Source: Bacteroidales bacterium
Lineage (GTDB): Bacteria > Bacteroidota > Bacteroidia > Bacteroidales > G3-4614
NCBI GenBank assembly: GCA_017559955.1
Contig: JAFYPQ010000031.1
Location: 18,181-82,180 of the forward strand
Direction: 5' to 3'
DNA: 64,000 nt
Both the position numbers and the translations under genes were made by a program. Positions 25,861 to 33,613 of the stretch are shown in pieces (within the stretch, counting starts at the first letter, position 1; the number at the start of each line of letters is the position of its first letter). A model generated the notes under the pieces. The model searched no databases. It saw nothing but the letters and a program-made list of their open reading frames with translations, and was not told where the DNA came from.

Positions 25861-27612
25861 ATGGCTATATTACCTCCTAAAATTAAGGATATTTTTACTG
25901 AATGTGAGAGCTTTAAGTTTTCGCAAAAGCCGGTTGTCGGGGTGAGTACCAACAGAACAGAGGGTACTTCAAGGGTGGCAGACGCATACATAAACTCCAT
26001 CATTAACGCAGGTGGTGTGCCTTTGATGATTCCGGGATTTGCAAACCTGCAACTACTACCCCAGATTGCCGATTTGTGCGACGCTATTTTGCTTACAGGT
26101 GGCGGTGATATTTCGCCCGATTTGTTAGGAGAAGAGGCTCTGCCCGAAGTAGGGACTCCTTGCGAGGAACGAGACCGTCAAGAGATAGCCTTGGCATATA
26201 TTGCCATGCAACGTCAAATTCCGCTGTTGGGTATTTGTCGAGGGCATCAGGTTATTAACGTAACTTGCGGAGGTAAAAACTACCAGGATATTGCCAAACA
26301 ACACAGCTCGACTCCTCTCAACCACTCGCAAGAGGAGGCAAGAAATGTTGCTACTCACGAGGTTAAGGTTGTTAAAGATACTCTGCTCGCTAAGATTTTG
26401 GAAGAGGAGAGTGTTATGACTAACTCGTTTCATCATCAGGCTATTAAGGAGGTTGCTGAGGGCTTTATTGCCAATGCCTCTACCATTGATAGTGTAAACG
26501 AGGGTATTGAAAAACCTTTTTATCCCATTTTGGGAGTGCAGTGGCATCCCGAACCTATGGCTGCAGAGATGAACAAAAAACAGCTTGCCATTTTTGAATG
26601 GCTTGTAAATGAAGCTGCCATATACAAAAGGGCCAAGAAGTTTCATAAAACCGAATTGTCGATAGACTCTCATTGCGATACCCCTATGTTTTTTGACGAA
26701 GGGGTAAACATTGCCGACAACGACGAGAGGGTGCAGACCAATATTCCTAAAATGGTAAATGGAGGTTTGGACGCTTCGTGTATGGTGGCTTACATTAAAC
26801 AAGAGAGTCGCTCGGTGGAGGGCTTGAATAAGGCTGTCGAGAAATGCAAAGGGATTATAAATACCCTTATAAACCAAATCGAGGCGTCGAAAAGTGCCAT
26901 TCAGGTTCGCAGCCATGAGGACCTTTTAAAGGCTAAAAGATGCGGTAAAAAGGGGATTTTCATAGGTATTGAAAACGGCTACGGCATTGGTAAAGATATT
27001 TCGCTTTTAAAATATTATAAAGAGTTGGGAGTCATATATCTGACTCTATGCCACAACGGCGATAACGATATTTGCGACTCGGCGAAAGGTAACCACGAAC
27101 ATAATGGTTTGAGCGATTTTGGCAAAGAGGTTGTTAAGGAGCTAAACCGCTTGGGGATTATGGTGGATTTGTCGCACGCCGGAGACAAATCGTTTTATGA
27201 CGCTTTGGAACTGAGCAAAAGCCCTATTATTGCTTCGCACTCATCGTGCAGGGCTATCTGCAATCATCCCCGTAATTTGACGGACGAACAGATTGTGGCT
27301 CTTGCCCGTAAAGGCGGCGTAATGCAGATTTGCATTTACGACCACTTTTTAAACAACGACGGGGCGGCTTCGGTTAAAACGATTGCCGACCACATTGACC
27401 ACGTTGTTAATCTTGTGGGAGTGGATTATGTCGGTATCGGTACCGACTTTGACGGTGGCGGTGGTGTTCCGGGTTGCAACGGCGTGAACGAAATCATAAA
27501 CCTCACTTGCGAACTTATTCGCAGAGGATATGGCGACGGAGACCTTAAAAAAATATGGGGCGAAAATTTCTTGCGTGTTTTAGACGAGGTAAAAAAAGTT
27601 GCAAATTTTTAA
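25861..27612 (+). CDS. Two-domain enzyme: C26 gamma-glutamyl hydrolase-like amidotransferase fused to M19 dipeptidase
   Basis: Residues ~20-250 are a class I glutamine-amidotransferase-like domain of the gamma-glutamyl-GABA hydrolase (PuuD) kind: LLTGGGDISPDL, nucleophile Cys126 in LLGICRGHQ, and His229/Glu231 in GVQWHPEP. Residues ~263-583 are a renal-dipeptidase (M19) domain with zinc ligands His271 and Asp273 (DSHCDTP), bridging Glu371 (GIENGYGIG), His439 (DLSHAG), His460 (ASHSS) and GIGTDFDG. Both sites look intact. There is no signal peptide, so it should be cytoplasmic. A joint role in breaking gamma-glutamyl and ordinary dipeptides is inferred. It is followed within 4 bp by the glutaminyl-cyclase-like gene, then sufE and a POT transporter. 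Confidence 0.88.
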   Translation: MAILPPKIKDIFTECESFKFSQKPVVGVSTNRTEGTSRVADAYINSIINAGGVPLMIPGFANLQLLPQIADLCDAILLTGGGDISPDLLGEEALPEVGTPCEERDRQEIALAYIAMQRQIPLLGICRGHQVINVTCGGKNYQDIAKQHSSTPLNHSQEEARNVATHEVKVVKDTLLAKILEEESVMTNSFHHQAIKEVAEGFIANASTIDSVNEGIEKPFYPILGVQWHPEPMAAEMNKKQLAIFEWLVNEAAIYKRAKKFHKTELSIDSHCDTPMFFDEGVNIADNDERVQTNIPKMVNGGLDASCMVAYIKQESRSVEGLNKAVEKCKGIINTLINQIEASKSAIQVRSHEDLLKAKRCGKKGIFIGIENGYGIGKDISLLKYYKELGVIYLTLCHNGDNDICDSAKGNHEHNGLSDFGKEVVKELNRLGIMVDLSHAGDKSFYDALELSKSPIIASHSSCRAICNHPRNLTDEQIVALARKGGVMQICIYDHFLNNDGAASVKTIADHIDHVVNLVGVDYVGIGTDFDGGGGVPGCNGVNEIINLTCELIRRGYGDGDLKKIWGENFLRVLDEVKKVANF

Positions 27613-27616
27613 TCTT

Positions 27617-28597
27617 ATGATGAACAAATTATATATTGTTTTTGTTATTATTTGTTTGGGCTTTTGTTGTTGCAAACAAAAAACGGTGGAGGCAAAAGAA
27701 CAAAAGAGTTCTGTTTCGGCTCCTCAATTTGTTGCCGACAGTGCATATGCTTATACTCAAAGCCAGTTGGACTTCGGTTATAGAATTCCTGGGACTAAGG
27801 CTCACAATGAGTGTGCTATGTTTTTAGCAGAGAAGCTTCGTAGTTTTGGAGCAGATACTCTCCTTCAACGAGGTAAGGTTATGGCATACGATGGCAGCTA
27901 TTTGAATATTACCAATATTATTGGTAGCTTTGCACCTGAAAAACAACGTCGTATATTACTGTTTGCCCATTGGGACAGCAGACCTTATGCCGACCACGAC
28001 CCCGATAAGAGGAACCACAGAAAGCCTGTCACAGGTGCTGACGATGGTGCTGCTTCGGTTGCAGTTCTACTGGAGATTGCAAGACAAATCGGTTTGCAAA
28101 GCACTAATGTGGGTATTGATGTAATATTCTTTGATGCAGAGGATTACGGTACTCCATATTTTTATGAAGGCGAGCCAAAAGTGGAACACGATTGGGCTTT
28201 AGGTTCGCAATTCTGGGCAACGAATCCTCACATAATGGGTTACAAAGCCGAATATGGTATTTTGCTTGATATGGTTAGTGGCAAAGCGAGTTCATTCCCT
28301 ATTGAACAGGTTTCGAAACACTTTGCTCCACATATCGTGAAAAAGGTTTGGGACAAAGCCGAGAGTTTGGGCTATGGTAATATTTTTCCAAAGAGCAATG
28401 GCGGAAGTGTTATTGATGACCACTTCTATATTAATATGTATGGTATCCCATGTGTGGATATTATTGCTTACCATCCAAACACTGCTACTGGCTTTCCGCC
28501 TCATTGGCACACTGTAAATGACGATATGAGTAATATCGACAAAAACAACATGAAGGCTGTAGGACAGACTGTTTTGGAGGTTATTTATAATGAATAG
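27617..28597 (+). CDS. M28-family glutaminyl-peptide cyclotransferase-like lipoprotein
   Basis: Zinc-dependent enzyme expected to cyclise N-terminal Gln to pyroglutamate on exported proteins. Seen: LFAHWDSRPYADHD, metal-site Asp in TGADDGAASVAVLLEIA, FFDAEDYG (Glu), IDDHFYINMYGIPCVDII, and the C-terminal PHWHTVNDDMSNID with a metal His; these fit glutaminyl cyclase better than general M28 aminopeptidases. The N-terminus (NKLYIVFVIICLGFCCCKQ) looks like a lipoprotein signal, with a Cys cluster in place of a strict lipobox. Start: ATG 27617 (or 27620), 4 bp after the preceding stop; a TTG at 27599 would overlap that gene and is less likely. Several secreted proteins in the window carry Gln after the signal peptide. 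Confidence 0.85.
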   Translation: MMNKLYIVFVIICLGFCCCKQKTVEAKEQKSSVSAPQFVADSAYAYTQSQLDFGYRIPGTKAHNECAMFLAEKLRSFGADTLLQRGKVMAYDGSYLNITNIIGSFAPEKQRRILLFAHWDSRPYADHDPDKRNHRKPVTGADDGAASVAVLLEIARQIGLQSTNVGIDVIFFDAEDYGTPYFYEGEPKVEHDWALGSQFWATNPHIMGYKAEYGILLDMVSGKASSFPIEQVSKHFAPHIVKKVWDKAESLGYGNIFPKSNGGSVIDDHFYINMYGIPCVDIIAYHPNTATGFPPHWHTVNDDMSNIDKNNMKAVGQTVLEVIYNE

Positions 28598-28609
28598 ACT
28601 AATTTAGAG

Positions 28610-29038
28610 ATGAAAACAATTAACGATATACAAAACGAAATTATTGACGAATTCGATGGTTTTGAGGATTGGATGGATAAGTATTCATTGATTATGGATA
28701 TGGCTTCATCTCTTGAACCTCTTGAAGAGGAGTATAAAAACGACAGTAATTTAATTGAGGGGTGCCAAAGCAGAGTGTGGCTGCAAGCTGACTTTGTAGA
28801 TGGTAACATCATTTTTAAAGGAGATAGCGATGCGCTTATTGTAAAGGGTATTGTGGCTATGCTTATTAATACTCTGTCGGGACACTCGCCAAAAGAGATT
28901 TTGGATAGCGACCTCTATTTTATTGAAAAGATTGGTTTGAAAGAAAATCTTTCACCTACTCGTTCAAACGGCTTGGCTTCGATGGTTAAACAGATGAAGC
29001 TCTACGCCTTGGCTTTTGAAACAAAAAATAATAATTAA
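28610..29038 (+). CDS. sufE: SufE-family sulfur acceptor protein
   Basis: Accepts sulfane sulfur from the SufS cysteine desulfurase for Fe-S cluster assembly. Seen: family start IIDEFDGFEDWMDKYSLIMDM, acceptor Cys52 in LIEGCQSRVWL, GLSGH-like TLSGHSPKEIL and the C-terminal LSPTRSNGLASMVKQMK. 142 aa, typical. No other suf gene is near; the gene sits between the cyclase and transporter genes, 12 bp and 30 bp away. Confidence 0.93.
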   Translation: MKTINDIQNEIIDEFDGFEDWMDKYSLIMDMASSLEPLEEEYKNDSNLIEGCQSRVWLQADFVDGNIIFKGDSDALIVKGIVAMLINTLSGHSPKEILDSDLYFIEKIGLKENLSPTRSNGLASMVKQMKLYALAFETKNNN

Positions 29039-29068
29039 ATATTTTATTAACTTAAAAATCAATTAACT

Positions 29069-31009
29069 ATGTTCAACAATCAACCCAAAGGGCTTTTTGC
29101 CCTTGCTCTTGCTAACACCGGTGAACGTTTTGGTTACTACACTATGTTGGCAGTATTTGCTCTCTTCCTGCGCGAGAACTTTGGTTTGGACGCCGGTGTT
29201 GCCGGAGCTATTTACAGTACATTCCTTGGCTTAGTCTATTTAATGCCTCTTATCGGTGGTATAATGGCAGACAAGTTTGGTTTCGGGAAAATGGTTACCA
29301 TAGGTATTAGTATTATGTTCCTTGGGTATTTGCTTCTTTCATTCCCTCTTGGTGGCGACACAGTTGCTATGGTTGTAATGTTAGCTGCCTTAATTCTTAT
29401 AAGTCTTGGTACCGGTCTGTTTAAAGGAAACCTTCAGGTTATGGTTGGTAACCTTTATGATGATCCTAAATATGCAGATAAACGTGATGCTGCCTTCTCA
29501 ATCTTCTACATGGCTATCAATATTGGTGCTTTGTTTGCTCCTACTGCTGCCGTTGAGATTAAAGACTGGGCTGAGAATAATTTAGGTTATTCATCGAACG
29601 ATGCTTACCACTTCTCATTTGCTGTTGCTTGTGCAGCGTTGGTATTATCAATTGCAATTTACTATGTTTTCCGTCCTACTTTCCGCCATGTTGAAGGTGG
29701 TGTTCGTAAAGTTGGAGATACAAAAGTTGAGAATAATCTTACTCCACAAGAGACTAAATCTCGCGTAATTGCTCTTTGCTTGGTATTTGCTGTTGTTATC
29801 TTCTTCTGGATGGCGTTCCACCAAAATGGCTTAGCCCTTACATTCTTTGCTAACGAATTTACTTTCCCTATATCGGAGGGTATTCAAAGCTTATCGTTTA
29901 ATGTTTGGAACTTGGTGGCTATCATTGTTGCTGTATATGCTACGTTCTCTGTTTTCCAAAGCAAAAAAGCAAAAGGTAAACTTATTTCAGGTGTTATAGG
30001 ATCTGCGGCTTTGGCTTTCATTGTTTATAATGCAAACCATATATCTGGTAGTGAAAATATCAGTGCTCCTATTTTCCAACAATTTAACCCATTCTATGTA
30101 GTTGCATTGACTCCCGTTTCAATGGCAATATTTGGAGTTCTTGCTAAAAAGGGAAAAGAACCTTCTGCCCCTCGTAAAATTGCATACGGTATGTTAGTTG
30201 CTGCTGCAGGTTTTGCTATTCTTGCTTTTGGTTCAAATGGCCTTAATACTCCCGATGTTCAAGCTGAATATCTTACTAAGGTTAAAGCTGAATCATTTGC
30301 TGCTCAATGTGTTGTATATGCTAATGACAGCACAGCTTTGGCAAAAATTAATGAGAAAAAAGCTGAAGAGATTAAAAAACTTAAAGGAAATAGAGAAACT
30401 ATCTTTAATGAAGTGTATAATATTTCTCAAACCAATCTTTCGGCTATTGCCAATGACATAACAAAGAGTGTTGAGAGTGAAGAGAGTATTAAGATTATCA
30501 ATAACGCAAAATTATATGCTGCTAAATTATACTTGTCTTCAGACAGTATAAACACTCGCTTTATTGAGAACGAGAAATTAGCTTATATCGGAACTCTTAA
30601 AACTGATAAAGATAAAAATATTTTTGACAAAGCTTACGACTCAACATTCAAAACTCTTAATAGTAGTGCCACAGCTAAAATTGAGCCTAAGGTTACAATT
30701 GAAGACCCAACTTTCTGCTCAGCCAACTGGCTTATCTTTACATATCTAATTCTAACATTTGCTGAGTTATTGCTATCTCCTATGGGAATTTCGTTTGTAT
30801 CGAAAGTGGCTCCTCCGAAACTTAAAGGAATGATGATGGGTGGTTGGTTTGTTGCTACTGCTATCGGTAACTGGTTAGTTATGGTTGGTGGATTCCTTTG
30901 GGGCAACATTCCTTTGTGGATTGTATGGAGTGTATTTATTGCTCTATGCTTAATATCAGCGTTGTTCATGTTTGCTATGATGAAACGCTTGGAGAGTGCT
31001 ACAAAATAA
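29069..31009 (+). CDS. POT/PTR-family peptide transporter with a large inter-helix insert
   Basis: Proton-coupled uptake of di- and tripeptides across the inner membrane. Seen: N-terminal ANTGERFGYYTML, the MFS-type GGIMADKFGFGKMV loop, GTGLFKGNLQVMVGNLY and FSIFYMAINIGALFAP (PTR2 signature region), and about 14 hydrophobic segments. Two oddities: the family motif ExxER reads Asn16-Thr-Gly-Glu19-Arg20, so its first Glu is lost; and ~160 residues (about 392-553), hydrophilic and Lys/Glu-rich, are inserted between late helices, probably facing the periplasm. 646 aa is longer than the usual 450-520. Neighbouring dipeptidase and cyclase genes support peptide use. Confidence 0.9.
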   Translation: MFNNQPKGLFALALANTGERFGYYTMLAVFALFLRENFGLDAGVAGAIYSTFLGLVYLMPLIGGIMADKFGFGKMVTIGISIMFLGYLLLSFPLGGDTVAMVVMLAALILISLGTGLFKGNLQVMVGNLYDDPKYADKRDAAFSIFYMAINIGALFAPTAAVEIKDWAENNLGYSSNDAYHFSFAVACAALVLSIAIYYVFRPTFRHVEGGVRKVGDTKVENNLTPQETKSRVIALCLVFAVVIFFWMAFHQNGLALTFFANEFTFPISEGIQSLSFNVWNLVAIIVAVYATFSVFQSKKAKGKLISGVIGSAALAFIVYNANHISGSENISAPIFQQFNPFYVVALTPVSMAIFGVLAKKGKEPSAPRKIAYGMLVAAAGFAILAFGSNGLNTPDVQAEYLTKVKAESFAAQCVVYANDSTALAKINEKKAEEIKKLKGNRETIFNEVYNISQTNLSAIANDITKSVESEESIKIINNAKLYAAKLYLSSDSINTRFIENEKLAYIGTLKTDKDKNIFDKAYDSTFKTLNSSATAKIEPKVTIEDPTFCSANWLIFTYLILTFAELLLSPMGISFVSKVAPPKLKGMMMGGWFVATAIGNWLVMVGGFLWGNIPLWIVWSVFIALCLISALFMFAMMKRLESATK

Positions 31010-31010
31010 G

Positions 31011-31038
31011 AGTTGTTAGTTTTTAGTTGTTAGTTGTT
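31011..31038 (+). repeat. 7-bp periodic repeat (TTAGTTK family)
   Basis: AGTTGTT, AGTTTTT, AGTTGTT, AGTTGTT in 7-bp register right after the transporter stop codon. Confidence 0.6.
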
Positions 31039-31070
31039 TGCTATTAATAACAACAAAAAAACATAATTAT

Positions 31071-31112
31071 AAAACAATATGGGGTTGCTTTGAAGCAACC
31101 CCATATTGTTTT
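31071..31112 (+). terminator. Very strong terminator after the POT transporter
   Basis: A perfect 20-bp inverted repeat (31071-31090 with 31093-31112; core ATATGGGGTTGCTT) flanked by A and T runs, between convergent genes. Confidence 0.88.
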
Positions 31113-31154
31113 TATGAATAACAACAAACGGTATTAAATACCCCTATAAAAGAA

Positions 31155-31183
31155 AGAGGTTACTCCTAAATGGAGCAACCTCT
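31155..31183 (-). terminator. Terminator of the HU gene
   Basis: AGAGGTTACTCC (31155-31166) and GGAGCAACCTCT (31172-31183) pair with one mismatch; followed on the minus strand by TTTCTTTTAT. Confidence 0.8.
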
Positions 31184-31209
31184 TCTTGTAGTTTAATGCT
31201 AATGACTGA

Positions 31210-31482
31210 TTATTTTACTTTCTCAGCAAGCTCAGCACCAGCTTTGAATTTAACTACTTTTTTAGCAGCGATTGTGATAGCCTCTTTAGTTTTAGGATTG
31301 ATACCTGTTCTCTCGCCTTTAGCGTTGATTGAGAATGTTCCGAAACCTACTAACGCTACTTTGTCTCCTGCTACAAGAGCCTCTTCAACTGCACCTGTAA
31401 ATGCCTCTAATGCTTTTTTAGCATCTGCTTTTGATAAGCCTGCTTTCTCAGCAATAGCATTGATTAATTCTGATTTGTTCAT
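31210..31482 (-). CDS. hup: HU-family nucleoid DNA-binding protein
   Basis: Small basic dimeric protein that bends and packages DNA. Seen: MNKSELINAIAEKAGLSKAD start, the helix ALEAFTGAVEEAL, VGFGTFSINAKGERTGINP with the DNA-intercalating proline loop (NPKT), and the ending TIAAKKVVKFKAGAELAEKV. At 90 aa it is a typical full-length HU. It has its own promoter (31547-31577) and terminator. Confidence 0.97.
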   Translation of the reverse strand: MNKSELINAIAEKAGLSKADAKKALEAFTGAVEEALVAGDKVALVGFGTFSINAKGERTGINPKTKEAITIAAKKVVKFKAGAELAEKVK

Positions 31483-31546
31483 AAAGCTTTACGTTTTTAA
31501 AAATAATTATTTATATTTTGGAGTAATATCTCTCCTTTAACATCTG

Positions 31547-31577
31547 CAAATATAGATATATAAAATTAATTAGCAAT
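31547..31577 (-). promoter_or_regulatory. Promoter of the HU gene
   Basis: Minus-strand ATTG (31574-31577), 19-nt spacer, TATATTTG (31547-31554): a near-consensus Bacteroidota promoter 65 bp before the start codon. Confidence 0.7.
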
Positions 31578-31661
31578 GTTTTAGATGATATTTTTTAAAA
31601 TTTTTTTTTATTTTTTTCACTATGATAATATAGGGCTTTACGTTATAAGAAAAAAAATAGT

Positions 31662-31669
31662 TACTTTTG
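31662..31669 (+). promoter_or_regulatory. Candidate -7 element for the rhomboid gene
   Basis: TACTTTTG fits TAnnTTTG, 28 bp before ATG 31697. Confidence 0.5.
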
Positions 31670-31696
31670 TCGTCGCATTTAAAATTTACTTATAAT

Positions 31697-32416
31697 ATGT
31701 TTAAAGGAAATTCATTCTTTTCTTCGATACCTCCCGTTACAAAGAACTTGATTATCATCAATTTCTTATTGTGGTTGGCTTCATTTGTTATACTAAGAAG
31801 GTTCGATTTTGACCTTAACAACTACTTAGGTCTTCACTATATCACTTCTGACAACTTTAACGTTGCCCAATTTATTACATATATGTTTATGCATGACACA
31901 AGTTCAATTGGTCATGTGTTCTTTAATATGTTCTCGGTATTTATCTTCGGGCGTACCTTAGAGATGGTTTGGGGACCTAAAAGATTTTTATTCTACTACC
32001 TTACCACAGGTATTGGTGCAGGTTTTATTCAAGAGCTCGTTTGGTTCTTGTCGGTTGCAGGAGAGAGTGCTATCCCTATGATCGACCCAATAACAAGTGC
32101 CGTTATTGAAATCCCTGTGGAATATTACACTTCATGGTTCAATACGGTTGGTGCATCGGGGGCTGTATTTGGAATTTTGCTTGCTTTCGGTATGCTGTTC
32201 CCAAATGCTCAAATGTTCCTTATGTTTATTCCTATCCCCATTAAAGCCAAATATTTTGTGGCTTTCTATGGACTTATCGAACTTTTCTTTGGCGTGGCAA
32301 GCGTATCGGGGGACAATGTTGCTCACTTTGCTCACCTCGGAGGTATGTTGTTTGGTTTATTGCTTATCTTATATTGGCGTAAAAAAGGTATAGGAGGCGG
32401 AGGACCTTTCTTTTAA
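31697..32416 (+). CDS. Rhomboid-family intramembrane serine protease
   Basis: Cleaves single-pass membrane proteins within the bilayer. Seen: HVFFNMFSVFIFG with Asn77 (HxxxN), catalytic Ser154 in NTVGASGAVFGILLAFG, and catalytic His213 in AHFAHLGGMLFG; about six hydrophobic helices over 239 aa. ATG 31697 fits the -7 element at 31662; the open frame extends 10 codons further up but would start upstream of the predicted transcript. A shared transcript with the following EEP gene is likely (10 bp gap). Confidence 0.92.
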   Translation: MFKGNSFFSSIPPVTKNLIIINFLLWLASFVILRRFDFDLNNYLGLHYITSDNFNVAQFITYMFMHDTSSIGHVFFNMFSVFIFGRTLEMVWGPKRFLFYYLTTGIGAGFIQELVWFLSVAGESAIPMIDPITSAVIEIPVEYYTSWFNTVGASGAVFGILLAFGMLFPNAQMFLMFIPIPIKAKYFVAFYGLIELFFGVASVSGDNVAHFAHLGGMLFGLLLILYWRKKGIGGGGPFF

Positions 32417-32426
32417 TATCTGAAAA

Positions 32427-33533
32427 TTGAAACTTCTAAAACTTATATATAAGTATATAGGAATTATTATTACCTCTATTGCAGGTATTGTTTTAATTCT
32501 GTCGGCATATAGCAATCATATATCACCAAACGATATGCACTATGCCGTGTATCTCTCTTTGATTTTTCATTTCGTTCTTTGGGCAAACATTGCTATTCTT
32601 ATATTTTGGGCTGTACAACGAAACAGAATTGTTTTTATATCGATTGTAGCTCTGCTTATTTCGGGCGGTGCAATATATCGTTATTCTCCCCTTAATGTTT
32701 TTGACAACAAATATTGCGGAGGCGATACTATTAAGGTTATGTCGTTTAATACCTGTATTTTTGCAAAGATGCACCCTCACTCTGACGATAACCCCAACCC
32801 AATTGTGGAGTATATAAAGAGATGTGATGCCGACGTTGTATGTTTACAGGAGTATGCAATAGGAAGGTCGATGAACTCTCTTAAAGAGAAAGAGTTGAAT
32901 TGTGCTTTTCAAGAACAATATCCTTATAAAAAGATTTTCTTAAACGACAACAGCTACTACGAATCGGGATTGGCTTGCCTTTCGAAATATCCCATTGTGG
33001 AGTATGATGCCATTATATACCCAAAGAGTGCGAATGGTTCTATTTTATACAGCATCGATGTTAAAGGCAAAATAATTAAGTTTGTTGTCAACCATTTAGA
33101 GTCAAACAAATTGTCTCAGGATGATAGAGGCTTGTTTAATTATGTTACTTCAAATATTGCTAAATCGGACTCGCTGATTAGCGATGTTAAACGACAAATT
33201 GTATGGAAGATTGCCAACGCTTCTCGCAGAAGGGCTAAACAAGCCGATTCGATTGCTTCGTATATCAGAGGGATAGATGATTATATTGTTGTTTGCGGAG
33301 ATTTTAATGATACTCAACAGTCATATACTTATAACACTATCAGAGGCGATTTAGATGATGCTTATATCGATAACTGTTTTGGTCCAAACATCACCTATCA
33401 TGCCGATAAGTTTTTATTTAGAATAGACCATATTTTATATGGCAAAGGCCTTACTCCCTTAAATACGAAAATTGACAAAAGCATTAAGGCTTCGGACCAC
33501 TACCCTATTATAACTACCTTCGAAATTAAGTGA
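32427..33533 (+). CDS. Membrane-anchored endonuclease/exonuclease/phosphatase (EEP) family protein
   Basis: N-terminal third holds three hydrophobic helices (about 10-30, 38-60, 66-85), followed by an EEP catalytic domain with MSFNTCIF, ADVVCLQEY (Glu), VNHLES, VVCGDFNDT and ASDHYPI. The metal-binding Asn, Glu, Asp and His are all present. Bacteroidota homologues are common next to rhomboid genes. Substrate (nucleic acid, phospholipid or sugar phosphate) is unknown. The start is a TTG at 32427, as no ATG occurs before residue 37 and starting there would remove the first helix; this start is uncertain. Confidence 0.83.
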   Translation: MKLLKLIYKYIGIIITSIAGIVLILSAYSNHISPNDMHYAVYLSLIFHFVLWANIAILIFWAVQRNRIVFISIVALLISGGAIYRYSPLNVFDNKYCGGDTIKVMSFNTCIFAKMHPHSDDNPNPIVEYIKRCDADVVCLQEYAIGRSMNSLKEKELNCAFQEQYPYKKIFLNDNSYYESGLACLSKYPIVEYDAIIYPKSANGSILYSIDVKGKIIKFVVNHLESNKLSQDDRGLFNYVTSNIAKSDSLISDVKRQIVWKIANASRRRAKQADSIASYIRGIDDYIVVCGDFNDTQQSYTYNTIRGDLDDAYIDNCFGPNITYHADKFLFRIDHILYGKGLTPLNTKIDKSIKASDHYPIITTFEIK

Positions 33534-33572
33534 TTAAAATAGTCTGTATAATAAGAAAGAGTTTCTAATTCC

Positions 33573-33606
33573 CCCCTCTCTACCGGAGAGGGGTTAGGGG
33601 TGAGGA
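33573..33606. repeat. Dispersed palindromic repeat, intergenic copy
   Basis: CCCCTCTC-TACCG-GAGAGGGG (8-bp perfect stem) followed by TTAGGGGTGAGGA. The same 34-nt element, 28 of 34 positions identical, occurs inside two genes at 56296-56329 and 57801-57834. It lies between the convergent EEP and S41 genes, where it may double as a terminator. Confidence 0.75.
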
Positions 33607-33613
33607 CACTCTT

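Noticed and set aside
26125..26916. 263-codon open frame antisense to the C26-M19 fusion gene
   Set aside because: It is the mirror of a gene with two complete active sites, and its translation shows no family features.
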